NCBI GenBank assembly: GCA_029959085.1
Contig: JARWIR010000010.1
Coordinates: forward strand, 34,092,731-34,156,730
Length of the DNA stretch: 64,000 nt
Reading direction: 5' to 3'
Source of the DNA: Nemophila menziesii
Lineage: Eukaryota; Streptophyta; Magnoliopsida; Boraginales; Hydrophyllaceae
The notes under the pieces were generated by a model, which searched no databases, was not told where the DNA came from, and worked only from the letters and a program-made list of their open reading frames with translations. Shown piece after piece: positions 54,944 to 64,000 of the stretch; position 1 is the stretch's first letter; each line of letters begins with the position of its first letter. The position numbers and the translations under genes were made by a program.

Positions 54944-56481
54944 TGATGTCTCCTCATTTGTGATAGATTTATATTAGGATGAGACATCATTTTTAGTGAT
55001 TTAGAAGTCTTTCTAATCTATTTTCTTGAGAAATAGTGCACTTTCCTATTTTGAGTCTTGATTTAGTAAAATAATATTTTTAGAGCATATTGAGTTTAAT
55101 TGTTTATTTAATATGTAGCTTTAAAGATAATTATGGAAATTAATTAGAGTCCAAGTCAAAGACTACAAGATATGGAAAGAGATTAGCATGGTAATTGGAG
55201 ATAAGGAAACAAAAGCTAAAATTATGGAAAAGGAAAAGCTGCCTAAATCTGAATTTCTGCATCAACGCCTAAAGAAGTGGTGATAACTCCAAAACGAAGC
55301 CGATTTTGGTAAATTCCTTTCATAGAGACGTAGATAATTCGCTGAGGATTCTTTTGGTATATTGTGGAGCAAAAACCGACCAATAACGAAGAAGATATAC
55401 TCAAAACAGTTCAGCAGTAATTATCCTTATTTCCATACGAATTTGAGTTGGGCTTGGAGTCCATTACTTAACCTTTCCCTCAAGAAAACGAATTAGGTCT
55501 TTTAAACACCTATAAATACACCCTTATATCACTTGTAAATCATCCTTGCCTCATAGTAATTAGTTCTTAAGGTTTTATTCTTCTAGTTAATTGTAGGGAG
55601 CAAGATGATATCTTTTGTAATTTATTTTAGTTTGTTTCCATCAGGTATGAACTAAACTCCCCATAGCTTGGGTTTTGCACCATGTATAATCTATGAATTC
55701 TAATTTCTTTCTATCTAAGTTTCTTTGGGAATTACATGTTTTAAATTGATATTAGCTGCTTACCTTTATATTTGTTTATGTGTTTTGATTTAATGACTGT
55801 TTTCCTTGCGGTGCGCAACGTTTAGGATTACCTTAATAGTAGTTAGATGATCACCTTAGCTAGGTGTCTAATTATTGAAACACCATATAACGTCTAGTGT
55901 CCGATATTAGTCCTGACAAAACTGATTCTAACTAGATAGTCATTAGGGTTTGTTTTAATCACCATATCACCAATTGAATGAATTGTTTGCTTAGGGCCTT
56001 AGTAGCGTTTGATAACCCTATTTCAAACAGCTTCTTGGTTGTGCCGTAACCCCCTTAGTCGCTCTCAAGGTCTAAAGAATGGGAATTTAGAATCCTGACT
56101 AAGTATACAAGAGCTAATATTCTCCCTTATAAACGAGATCTAATAGAAAGAATTAGAAGGATTAGTGCATACTAGCAAAACCTAAGCTATACTTCTCATC
56201 TCATATTATTCATATTTTATTTTATTGTCTTTATTTTTCTAGATTTAATTAGTAATTTCGAAAATCTATTTCTGTTATTTTCTGTCTTTAATTAAGTATT
56301 GCTTACTCGTTATTGTTACCTACTTGTATAACACACTTAAGTCCCTGAGAACGAACTCAACTTATCAACTAAAACTTGCATACGTCCTGTAATACTTGCA
56401 GTACTGTGCCTGTCTAGGGTGAGAGTGCGTAGTTTTCTAGACTTTATTTATCTTATTTTTATCACACCCTAGGCGACACAA
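54944..56481 (+). repeat. Element C 3' LTR
   Basis: 1538 bp; ends GGCGACACAA instead of the usual ...ACACCA, one base changed at the terminus. Followed by AACAT. Confidence 0.9.
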
Positions 56482-56486
56482 AACAT

Positions 56487-56788
56487 ACATGGTCTGAGAT
56501 TCCATAATCTTTCGAGTTCACCTTTTTGAAAAGCTTCAAGCTTGAAAACATTTTCCTCCTCGTTTGAAAGTCTGAAGTTTCTGCGAACTCCCCATTCGTC
56601 TCGGAGGTGTCTTCGAAAGCCATAAAAAAAACAGTGGTACCTCTTATTGCTGTAATGAGGTGGTAGGGTTCTTCCTTCACTGGCTCGATTCTTTTAAATT
56701 TGATACCAAGATTAATGACGCCAAGGGATTTGTTGTTATTTTCATTGAGTGGTATTATAGATAGCGCATGGCGCTCTCTCGTAGCCAT
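56487..56788 (-). pseudogene. LINE-A ORF1, N-terminal part
   Basis: Starts at ATG 56788-56786 (MATRERHALSIIPLNENNNK) and runs to YGISDHVCF, where element C interrupts it. The reading resumes at 46638 with LGMHFAF. Open throughout this stretch. It belongs with the ORF1 segment at 45157-46638. Confidence 0.75.
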
Positions 56789-57042
56789 AGTATCCAATAA
56801 GGTGATTGATATGAAAAGTATATTCAGATTAAGAGTAAAGTATTAGAAGAGTGATTGAAACTAAGAAGATAGAATAGTGAAAGGAGAAGTGATAGCATAA
56901 ATTTTTGCAGAGAATGTGAAGTGTTGAGGGAGATAGAGAACTTACATTGGAAAACCAAAAGCCCTCTCGGTTCTTTAATATGTTGTTCACGCCTTGGAAA
57001 TTTAGTCGAGATTTGCATGCCAATGGTTGTCAATCCCACTAA

Positions 57043-57636
57043 CTATTCCACCGCCTTGTACAAGAAAAGAGGAGAGGCCGCTTTTCTTTTTAATTGTCTT
57101 ATGTGTCGCTTACATAATTTATGAAAATAATTTTTATTTTTACCTTCCTTCCAAGTGTCATTTCTTTCATTTGTCGAAATCTTCGAGTTCCTGAACTTCA
57201 TTAATAATCCACTATCTCTATCATTTGTACCCTCTTTGTAGTTGGTAAGATAACTACACCGCCTTAAGATGTATGAAGCGTAGACGCACCAAAATCTTTT
57301 CAAGAGCTTCTTAATATTATTTTCCTTCTTTTCATACTCGATCCAAAAGGGTTTTGTCTTTGAAATCGGAGAGTGATTAGACTTTATCATCTTCGAAACT
57401 TTCCTTTGCTGCTCTATTTTCGCTGTTACTTTGACTCTTCTCATCGAACTCCTCTTAATATGTATTCCTATGGAAGTGTAATATATCTGTGATACCCCTT
57501 TGTAATTCTTTGTTCTTGAATTACGTTTGTTATTATTCGTCTTTTCCTTCCCTTTTTCCCTATCTTCCTGATTTCTTATTTTAGCGTGGTTGAGACCGAG
57601 ATTGTGTAGAGACTTTGTATACCAAGGCAGCTCCAT
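57043..57636 (-). CDS. Unrecognised basic ORF in the presumed LINE-A leader
   Basis: 197 codons from ATG 57636-57634 (MELPWYTKSLHNLGLNHAKI), very rich in Lys, Arg and Asn, ending LKRKAASPLFLYKAVE. Middle segments read SSMRRVKVTAKIEQQRKVSK and KKLLKRFWCVYASYILRRCS. No family is recognised. It lies upstream of LINE-A ORF1 on the same strand, so it might be an upstream ORF in the LINE leader, part of an unrelated insertion, or chance. Expression and reality are both uncertain. Confidence 0.3.
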   Translation of the reverse strand: MELPWYTKSLHNLGLNHAKIRNQEDREKGKEKTNNNKRNSRTKNYKGVSQIYYTSIGIHIKRSSMRRVKVTAKIEQQRKVSKMIKSNHSPISKTKPFWIEYEKKENNIKKLLKRFWCVYASYILRRCSYLTNYKEGTNDRDSGLLMKFRNSKISTNERNDTWKEGKNKNYFHKLCKRHIRQLKRKAASPLFLYKAVE

Positions 57637-57814
57637 AGATTCCAGTTAAGATACTTAAACGAATTAAGGCAAATAAACTTTCCATCGGAAGAGGAGTTCA
57701 TCTCAAACCTAACCCTATATACCCTATTCGGAAATTGAACAAATTATGGAGTTAGACTTGATTGAACAAATTATGGAGTTAGACTTGATAGAAGATCTTA
57801 CCCAGTATATTTCT
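57637..57814. other. Short spacer with a 27-bp direct repeat
   Basis: GAACAAATTATGGAGTTAGA...ATT occurs twice in tandem at 57737-57763 and 57764-57790. Nothing else is recognised. It abuts the left LTR of element F. Confidence 0.6.
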
Positions 57815-58116
57815 TGGAATACACCAAGTAAAATAGAGAAGAAAGAATTAGATACGATAGTGCAGGGACTAACTTGTAAATAGGTTTGTTAACTTAGCTT
57901 TCAAGTTGCTTAGCTGTAGTTAGTTAGTTAGTTACAACAATAAGTCAAAGATGCTTTCTACTAAGATCAAATGTATATATACATAACATAGTGTACAAAT
58001 TACATAAGGCGAATACAACATCTTTTCCCTCCTCTTCATCTTCTTCTTTCTTTACTTTCTCTCTGCAACTCAAGCTTCCAACAATGGCAGCTCTTGTGTC
58101 TTTCTCCAATTTAACA
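57815..58116 (+). repeat. Element F 5' LTR
   Basis: 302 bp, TGGAATACACC to CCAATTTAACA. Possible TATA box TATATATA at 57974-57981. A (TTAG)-rich stretch lies near 57917-57933. Confidence 0.9.
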
Positions 58117-58200
58117 TGGTATCAGACGTAAAATCTTCCGCATATTCTCTTCTCGATCACTAATCTTCTTCTCCTTCTCCAAACACTCTAATCTTTGCCT

Positions 58201-61200
58201 ATGGCGCAACCAACATCTATCACTGAAGACTTCTCCAGCCCTTACTATCTCCATCCAAGTGAGAACACCGGAGCTTCACTTGTTTCTGAAGCTTTAACCG
58301 GCGATAACTACTTAGCTTGGTCTAGAGCAATAGAAATTTCTTTAGCTGTCAAGAATAAGATCGGATTCATTAATGACGACATTACTCAGCCTTCTCTAAC
58401 CGACCTACAACTCTTTACTGCCTGGAACAGAGCCAACAATCTCGTTCTATCATGGCTTCTTAATTCTATTTCAAAAGAAATCCGAAGTAGTCTACTCTAT
58501 GTTAACTCAGCTTATGAACTCTATAATGAAATTAAGACTCGCTTCAACAAAACTAATGGAACTCGCATCTTTCAGCTGGAAAAATCATTGAGTTCAATTG
58601 CGCAAAACACGAGCTCAATCTCTGAATATTTCAGCAAATTCAAAGGTATTTGGGATGAATATTCCCACTCTCGCCCTATGCCTACTTGCTCTTGTGGTTT
58701 TATGAATCAATGCTCTTGTAAAATTTTTGATTCTCTAATTGAACGACAACAAGCTGATTTTGTTACGAAATTTCTTATTGGATTAAACGACTCATACTCG
58801 GTTGTTAGAAGTCAAATCTTACTTATGGATCCATTACCTAATATCAACTCTGTATTTGCGATGTTGATCCAAGAAGAATCTCACCAAACTATCTCTCACT
58901 CTATTGAAACTTCAGCTTCACAAGCTTTTGCTATCAGAAATCAATCTCGTTCGCCTTATTTTTCTGAGAAGAAAAGAGTTTTGTGTACTCATTGTGGATA
59001 TACAGGACATTCAATTGATAAATGTTTTCAGCTTCATGGTTATCCTCTTGGTTGGACTGGACCTAAGGGGAAGAGGATTAATCCTACTCAAGCTAAAACA
59101 AACAATGTAATCTCAGATGAGGATCATGTTCTTGACACAAAGCCTACTCATACTCATGATTTTACACCTGCAGAAGTTGAAAAACTCATGGCACTTGTTC
59201 ATAATTCTTCTCCTCATTCTGCAGCTGTTCATCATGTTTCAACACAAGAAGGTATCTTAATTCGACATGGATTCTTGACACAGGTGCTACTGATCATTTG
59301 ATATATTCTATCTCTTTATACACGAGTAATATAAGATTTGATAACACAATAATAACTTTACCTAATGGAGAAACAGTTAAATCTACTCACAAAGGAGACA
59401 TTAGATTAAACACGGATATTTTGCTACAAGATGTACTTTGTGTGCCTCATTTCAAGTACAATCTTTTATCAATTTCTAAACTAACTAATAATTCATCTAT
59501 CTCTGTGGTGTTTCTTCCCTCTCATTGTGAATTACAGGCTCTCCACACCAAGAAGATGATTGGGACTGCATTTGAGAGACAAGGACTATACTACTATACA
59601 TCTTCAACACCTCAGCCTACTTCATTTTTAGCTTCTTCAAATAACTTTGACCTGTGGCACTCAAGACTTGGACATCCTTCCAAAGCTAAGCTACAAGCTC
59701 TACAAACCATTGATTCTTCTATCTCTTTTCTTTCATGTAACATTTGTGATGTTTGTCATTTTGCAGAACAAAAACGCTTAGTTTTCCCTTTATCTTCATC
59801 TACTAGCTCATCTTGCTTTGAACTCATACATTGTGACATTTGGGGTCCATTTAGAGAAGTCTCTCATTCTGGGCATAAATATTTCCTAACCATAGTAGAT
59901 GATTTCTCAAGGTGCACCTGGATCTATCTAATGGCAAAAAAATCTGAAGTACATACTCACCTCACCTCCTTTTACAACATGATTCTAACTCATTTTAAAA
60001 CAAAAATACAAACACTTAGATCAGATAATGGCCAAGAATTCTTAATGCCCTCTTTTTACTCCTCTCTTGGGATCATTCATCAACTTAGCTGTGTAGAAAC
60101 TCCACAACAAAATGGTTTGGTAGAAAGAAAACACCAACATCTTTTATCTACTGCTAGAGCCTTAATGTTTCAATCAAATATGCCTTTAAAATTCTGGTCT
60201 GAGGCTATTCTTACAACTGTGCATATTATTAATAGACTCCCTACTCCTCTTCTTCAAAACCTTTCACCTTATCATATTTTATACACTAAACCACCAAAAT
60301 TAAATCATCTTCGAGTCTTTGGATCCTTATGTTTTGTATCAACACTCACAAATGGTAGATCAAAGTTTGATCACAGGGCTACCAAATGCGTTTTTCATAG
60401 CTATCCTCATGGAACAAAAGGCTATAAACTCTTGAATTTATCCTCATATACAATCATCATCTCAAGAAATGTAGTATTTCATGAGCATATTTTTCCATTT
60501 GCTCAGTTAAAAACACCTACCATGCCTCATTCATTTATGTTCCCTCCCTCAACTCAACCATTTCCACCCATTCATCACTCCCAAACCTCATCTACACCTA
60601 TTCAAACTTCCTCATCATCACATACACAGCCTATACACACTACTACTCAAACTCCATCTCCTCAACCTTTAACAAGACTACCAAGACAAAGACAACCTCC
60701 ACCCTACCTCAAAGACTACATCACCTCTCTCTCTCTCTATGCAACTCTCAATCACTTCAAGGAAAGGAGAGTTCTCTCACAAAAGGTATTCTCTATCCAC
60801 TTGAAGATTTTTTAAGTTCTAATCAATTATCTTCTAGCTACAAATCTTTTATTGCTGCTATAAGTGTGATGACTGAACCTCAATCCTTCAAACAAGCCTC
60901 CTCATCTTCTGAATGGATGAGTGATATACATCAAGAACTACAAGCTTTACAAGACAACAATACATGGTCAATAGTTCCTCTGACTTCATCTATGTCCCCT
61001 ATTGGTTGTAAATGGGTTTTCAAGCTCAAATTTAAAGCTGATGGTTCACTTGAAAGACACAAAGCAAGACTTGTAGCTAAAGGCTACAATCAACAAGAAG
61101 GCCTTGATTTTTTTGATACTTTCTCACCTGTTGCTAAGGTTGTCTCTATAAGGCTTCTAATTGCTCTTGCTTCTATCAAAGGTTGGCATTTGCATCAACT

Positions 61201-62440
61201 AGATGTCAATAATGCCTTCCTACATGGTGATTTATATGAAGATGTATATATGACAGTTCCACCTGGATGAAATGCACCTCCTAACTCAGTTTGCAAGTTG
61301 AATAAAAGCCTCTATGGACTTAAACAAGCTTCAAGACAGTGGTTTGATAAGCTTTCCAGTTCTCTCATCTCTTATGGCTTCAAACACTCGGATAGTGATT
61401 ATAGTTTATTCACTAAACATACTTCTTCTACTTTTATTGCACTCCTGGTTTACGTAGATGATATCATCATAGCTAGTGATTCAATAGAAGAAGTTACTCA
61501 ACTTAAACTTTATCTACACTCTACATTCACCATCAAAGACTTAGGTCTCTTGAAATTCTTTTTAGGCATTGAAGTTGCGAGATCATCTAAAGGTATTTCT
61601 TTATGCCAGAGGAAATTTGCACTTGATATATTAGAAGAATGTGGAGTTTCTGCTTCAAAACCAGTTTCATTTCCAATGGAGTCCACTTTGAAACTTCAAA
61701 TGTCTGAAGATGATCTACTCGAAAACCCCACTTCTTACAGAAGATTGGTGGGAAGGCTACTCTACTTAACAATAACAAGACCAGACATCACTTTCTCTGT
61801 TAATTGCTTAAGTCAATTCCTATCTAAGCCTTCCAAGGCTCATTGGAATGCTGCTCAAAGAGTGTTAAGATACATTAAAATGACACCTGGTCAAGGTGTT
61901 TTCTACTCTTCAAGTTCAGAAATAAAGCTCAAAGGTTTCTGTGATAGTGATTGGGCAGGATGCTTAGACACACGAAGGAGTATAACCGGCTTTTGTGTTT
62001 TCTTAGGTGATTCTCTCATTTCTTGGAAAAGCAAGAAACAATCAACAATTAGTAAATCCGCAGCTGAAGCAGAGTATAGAGCTCTTGCTGCCATTACTTG
62101 CGAAATTCAATGGCTCATATATGCGTTGAATGATTACAATTTTGATCATCATTTTCCTGCGTTAATTTTCTCAGACAGTAAATCGGCTATTGCGATGTCT
62201 AATAATCCGGTTCAACACGAAAGAACTAAACATATTGATATTGATTGCAAAATCACGCGCGAAAAGTTAACTTCAGGAGTAACAAAGTTGTTCTATATTC
62301 CATCACGACTTCAACTTGCGGATATATTCACTAAGCCTCTTGGATTACTACAATTCAATCACATCTTATCCAAGTTGAACATTATTAACATACATGTTCC
62401 ACTTGTGGGGGACTCTTGGAATACAACAAGTAAAATATAG
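58201..62440 (+). pseudogene. Element F gag-pol polyprotein, two frameshifts and one stop
   Basis: Gag starts at ATG 58201 and carries the copia Gag domain, a short C-rich PTCSCGFMNQCSC segment and the zinc knuckle CTHCGYTGHSIDKC. The protease WILDTGATDH lies in another frame (shift near 59250-59265). Integrase has WHSRLGHPSKAK, the CDVCHFAEQ zinc part, and DDE residues in HCDIWGPF, RSDNGQEF and QQNGLVERKHQHLL. A second shift lies between about 60720 and 60790, by a CT-repeat. RT has [22 protein letters not shown] and YVDDIII. RNase H has GFCDSDWAGC and AAEAEYRAL. A TGA at 61268-61270 interrupts RT. The frame ends at 62440, 24 bases inside the 3' LTR, as in some copia elements. Confidence 0.92.
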
Positions 62441-62718
62441 AAGAAAGAATTAGATACGATAGTGCAGGGACTAACTTGCAAATAGGTTTGTTAACTTAGC
62501 TTCCAAGTTGCTTAGCTGTAGTTAGTAAGTTAGTTACAACAATAAGTTAAAGATGCTTTCTACTAAGATCAAATGTATATATACATAACATAGTGTACAA
62601 ATTACATAAGGCGAATACAACATCTTTTCCCTCCTCTTCATCTTCTTCTTTCTTTACTTTCTCTCTGCAACTCAAGCTTCCAACAATGGCAGCTCTTGTG
62701 TCTTTCTCCAATTTAACA
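62417..62718 (+). repeat. Element F 3' LTR
   Basis: 302 bp, same as the 5' LTR with a few substitutions. It provides the stop codon of the polyprotein. Confidence 0.9.
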
Positions 62719-62864
62719 ATACTTGAGAGATAGTTAATTGTATGGATTGATTGTGTGATTGTGGAATTGGATCTAAGATGTTGGAATTGATTGGAAAGTG
62801 TTCTTCGATAGTCGCTAGAGAGCGATTTTTTGTACGTATTTTTATATCTAATTGCAAACTTAGG
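62719..62864 (-). other. Presumed 5' end of LINE-A
   Basis: No coding sequence. It lies between element F and ATATAAATAACCAC (62865-62878), the presumed right target duplication of LINE-A. Assignment is by position only. Confidence 0.4.
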
Positions 62865-62887
62865 ATATAAATAACCACTTGTAGTTG

Positions 62888-64000
62888 CAAAATATGGTAG
62901 ACGCTTTGAATTTTATTTTAAATGAAAAGATGTTTACTGGCACAAAACAACAAAACCCAAAATACAGTAAACTAATACCCAATTTACTGAATTCCTCCTC
63001 AAATTTGTAAATGTTACTGATTTTCTTGCGAACCTTCGTGGCTCCGTCTCTAGTCCCTTTAGTGAGTTTATCCGCTTGCCCAATGAACTTCCAAGGAATA
63101 TGTTTGAAAGTGATAGGTCCAAATTCAAGGACCAATTGTTTGATCTTTCTGGTAATCGGTTGAATTTTCCAACCCGCGACTGCCAGCAACCTAATATCTT
63201 GGATAATTTCAAGGTTATATGAATAGATTAATTTTTTCGAAAAATTCCTTACATTTTTTTAGTTTTAAGGATCGTCGTTGCCTCCCCTTTTAATATGGAG
63301 TCACAGAGGACCGAAGTCTTTAAGTTTTCTTTACACCCAGTGCTGTTGTGAATTTATACTATCCCAAGTTCGCGTTTTTTCGAACTTTTGACTAAAAGGG
63401 GGGTCACATAAGAATATGATATCTGTTTCATAACTTGCGATTTCTACATTCTGATCGGGATTCCTTTGTTTCACACTTATTTGATGGGTTATTGGTATTC
63501 CTCCAACTTATACCATATAATTTTGACATGATTTTATTGGTGGAGGTAATCCTACGATCTCATTCGACACAACAATTCTCGTATAACGCTTTCATCTTCT
63601 CTTTCCAAATGTTCCACATGCATATCATAATATAATCTACTACTAAATTTTTTTTCCAAACCACTTTTCGAGTATATATTTACTGTTTCAATAATCCAAT
63701 TCCCAAGACTCATCTTCATGTTATCTTCAATTTTCAGGTTTACTTATAATCCTGCCCAAATAACTATACCGACATTACAATTCAACAGTAAATGTTCTAC
63801 CGTTTACGTGTTATTGTAGCACCATAAACATTCGCTTGTATCCGGACATTTCCTTTTGTATAGAATTTTTTTTGGTGGGAATTGCATAGTTGCATGCTTT
63901 CCACGCAAATATTCTTATATTTATTTATATGGTTGATTCCATATAGTCTACCACAAGTCTGAATTGTATCTTTCTAGAGCTTTTGTTGATTGGGGTTGTT
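62888..64000 (-). mobile_element. LINE-B, unit 2 (RNase H and 3' region; continues past the window)
   Basis: Matches 11871-12735 and then 18883-19120 closely, without element D. The minus-strand reading AGWKIQPITRKIKQLVLEFG then ITFKHIPWKFIGQADKLT is the RNase H tail of an L1 ORF2. Frames are broken. The intact AAATAACTATACC site near 63757-63770 shows the empty target of element D. Its position beyond the LINE-A target duplication puts it in the duplicated unit. Confidence 0.8.

Larger units (their letters stand above)
46639..56481 (+). mobile_element. Element C: Ty3/Athila-like element of the A/B family
   Basis: 9843 bp, duplication AACAT (46634-46638, 56482-56486). 5' LTR 46639-48172, primer site TGGCGCCGCTGCTGGGGA (48178-48195), gag-pro-GPF frame, palindrome block, ORF2 relic, long tail, hairpin and polypurine tract, 3' LTR 54944-56481. 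It has the same gene content as A but more damage. It is inserted in LINE-A ORF1, in the opposite orientation. Confidence 0.92.
57815..62718 (+). mobile_element. Element F: Ty1/copia retrotransposon, Ale-like, inactivated
   Basis: 4904 bp. LTRs 57815-58116 and 62417-62718, both 302 bp and nearly identical. Primer site TGGTATCAGAC (58117-58127), copia gag-pol, and a purine-rich CTTGTGGGGGACTCT before the 3' LTR. The Gag N-terminus (ASLVSEALTGDNYLAWSRAI) is of the type I associate with the Ale/Retrofit lineage. No 5-bp duplication is visible (TTTCT left, ATACT right), so the flanks may have been rearranged. Confidence 0.9.
23386..62864 (-). mobile_element. LINE-A: near full-length L1-type LINE, heavily interrupted
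   Basis: LINE-A survives in four pieces: 23386-25100, 42501-46638 (minus a MITE), 56487-57814 and 62719-62864. That is about 7 kb of LINE once insertions are removed. The 3' end is marked by T residues at 23386-23392 (poly-A on the minus strand). ATATAAATAACCAC occurs at 23372-23385 and again at 62865-62878, which fits the long target duplication of an L1. Reading continues exactly across the insertion points of B and C. Gene order on the minus strand is 5' leader, ORF1 (nucleic-acid-binding), ORF2 (endonuclease, RT, zinc ribbon, RNase H). The assignment of the outer piece 57043-62864 depends on the target duplication and is less certain than the rest. Confidence 0.7.

Noticed and set aside
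57810..62723. Target-site duplication for element F
   Set aside because: TTTCT on the left and ATACT on the right do not match, so none is claimed.

Overview
The window looks like intergenic DNA from a large, retrotransposon-rich plant nuclear genome, probably a eudicot. The reasons are plant Ty1/copia and Ty3-type LTR elements with tRNA-iMet and tRNA-Asp type primer sites, L1-type LINEs with an RNase H tail, Tourist-like and CACTA-type MITEs, and an intron-containing isoflavone-reductase-like gene. No bacterial, organellar, rRNA or tRNA genes were seen, and the species cannot be named from sequence alone. All similarity statements come from reading by eye; no database was searched.

Layout. 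1-1040 is the decayed 3' part of a Ty3-type element (call it Z). 2115-7576 is a complete Tork-like copia element (E) with target duplication GTAAG and five in-frame stops. 7708-9214 (-) is a five-exon NmrA/isoflavone-reductase-like gene with a damaged intron 1 acceptor; 21842-22597 is a second, truncated copy broken by a CACTA MITE. The two copies share promoter flanks and a LINE (LINE-B) on their far side. The simplest reading is an old tandem duplication: unit 1 about 7.6-20.3 kb, unit 2 about 21.8 to beyond 64 kb, both inflated by later insertions. An LTR remnant (20277-21841) sits at the junction.

Insertions in unit 1: a Tourist MITE in intron 2, a MULE-like element with minisatellites (9646-11193), a short LINE fragment, and a young Sirevirus-like non-autonomous element D (12741-18877, target duplication AAATA) that splits LINE-B. 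Insertions in unit 2: a CACTA MITE (22252-22580) and a nearly full-length L1 (LINE-A, 23386-62864 on the minus strand). LINE-A is itself opened by element B (25101-42495, duplication ATACT), which carries element A in its LTR (25424-35337, duplication CTACG), and by a second Tourist MITE (44339-44570), element C (46639-56481, duplication AACAT) and an Ale-like copia F (57815-62718).

The most unusual material is the A/B/C/Z family. These are Ty3/Athila-like LTR elements of about 10 kb with a tRNA-Asp type primer site. A and C encode Gag, then a retropepsin fused directly to what looks like the GPY/F tail of integrase, with no reverse transcriptase, RNase H or integrase core. A GC-rich block of short palindromes with copy-specific cores follows, then a second ORF of about 400 aa. 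That ORF resembles the 'putative plant transposon protein' domain and ends in a coiled coil. A polypurine motif, GAGTTGGGGG, occurs three times per element: before ORF2, after ORF2 and at the 3' LTR, where a perfect hairpin precedes it. Element D belongs to a different superfamily (copia/Sirevirus), has also lost pol, and also keeps an ORF of the same general architecture together with GC-rich palindromes and repeated polypurine tracts. This suggests a shared non-autonomous strategy built around the accessory ORF.
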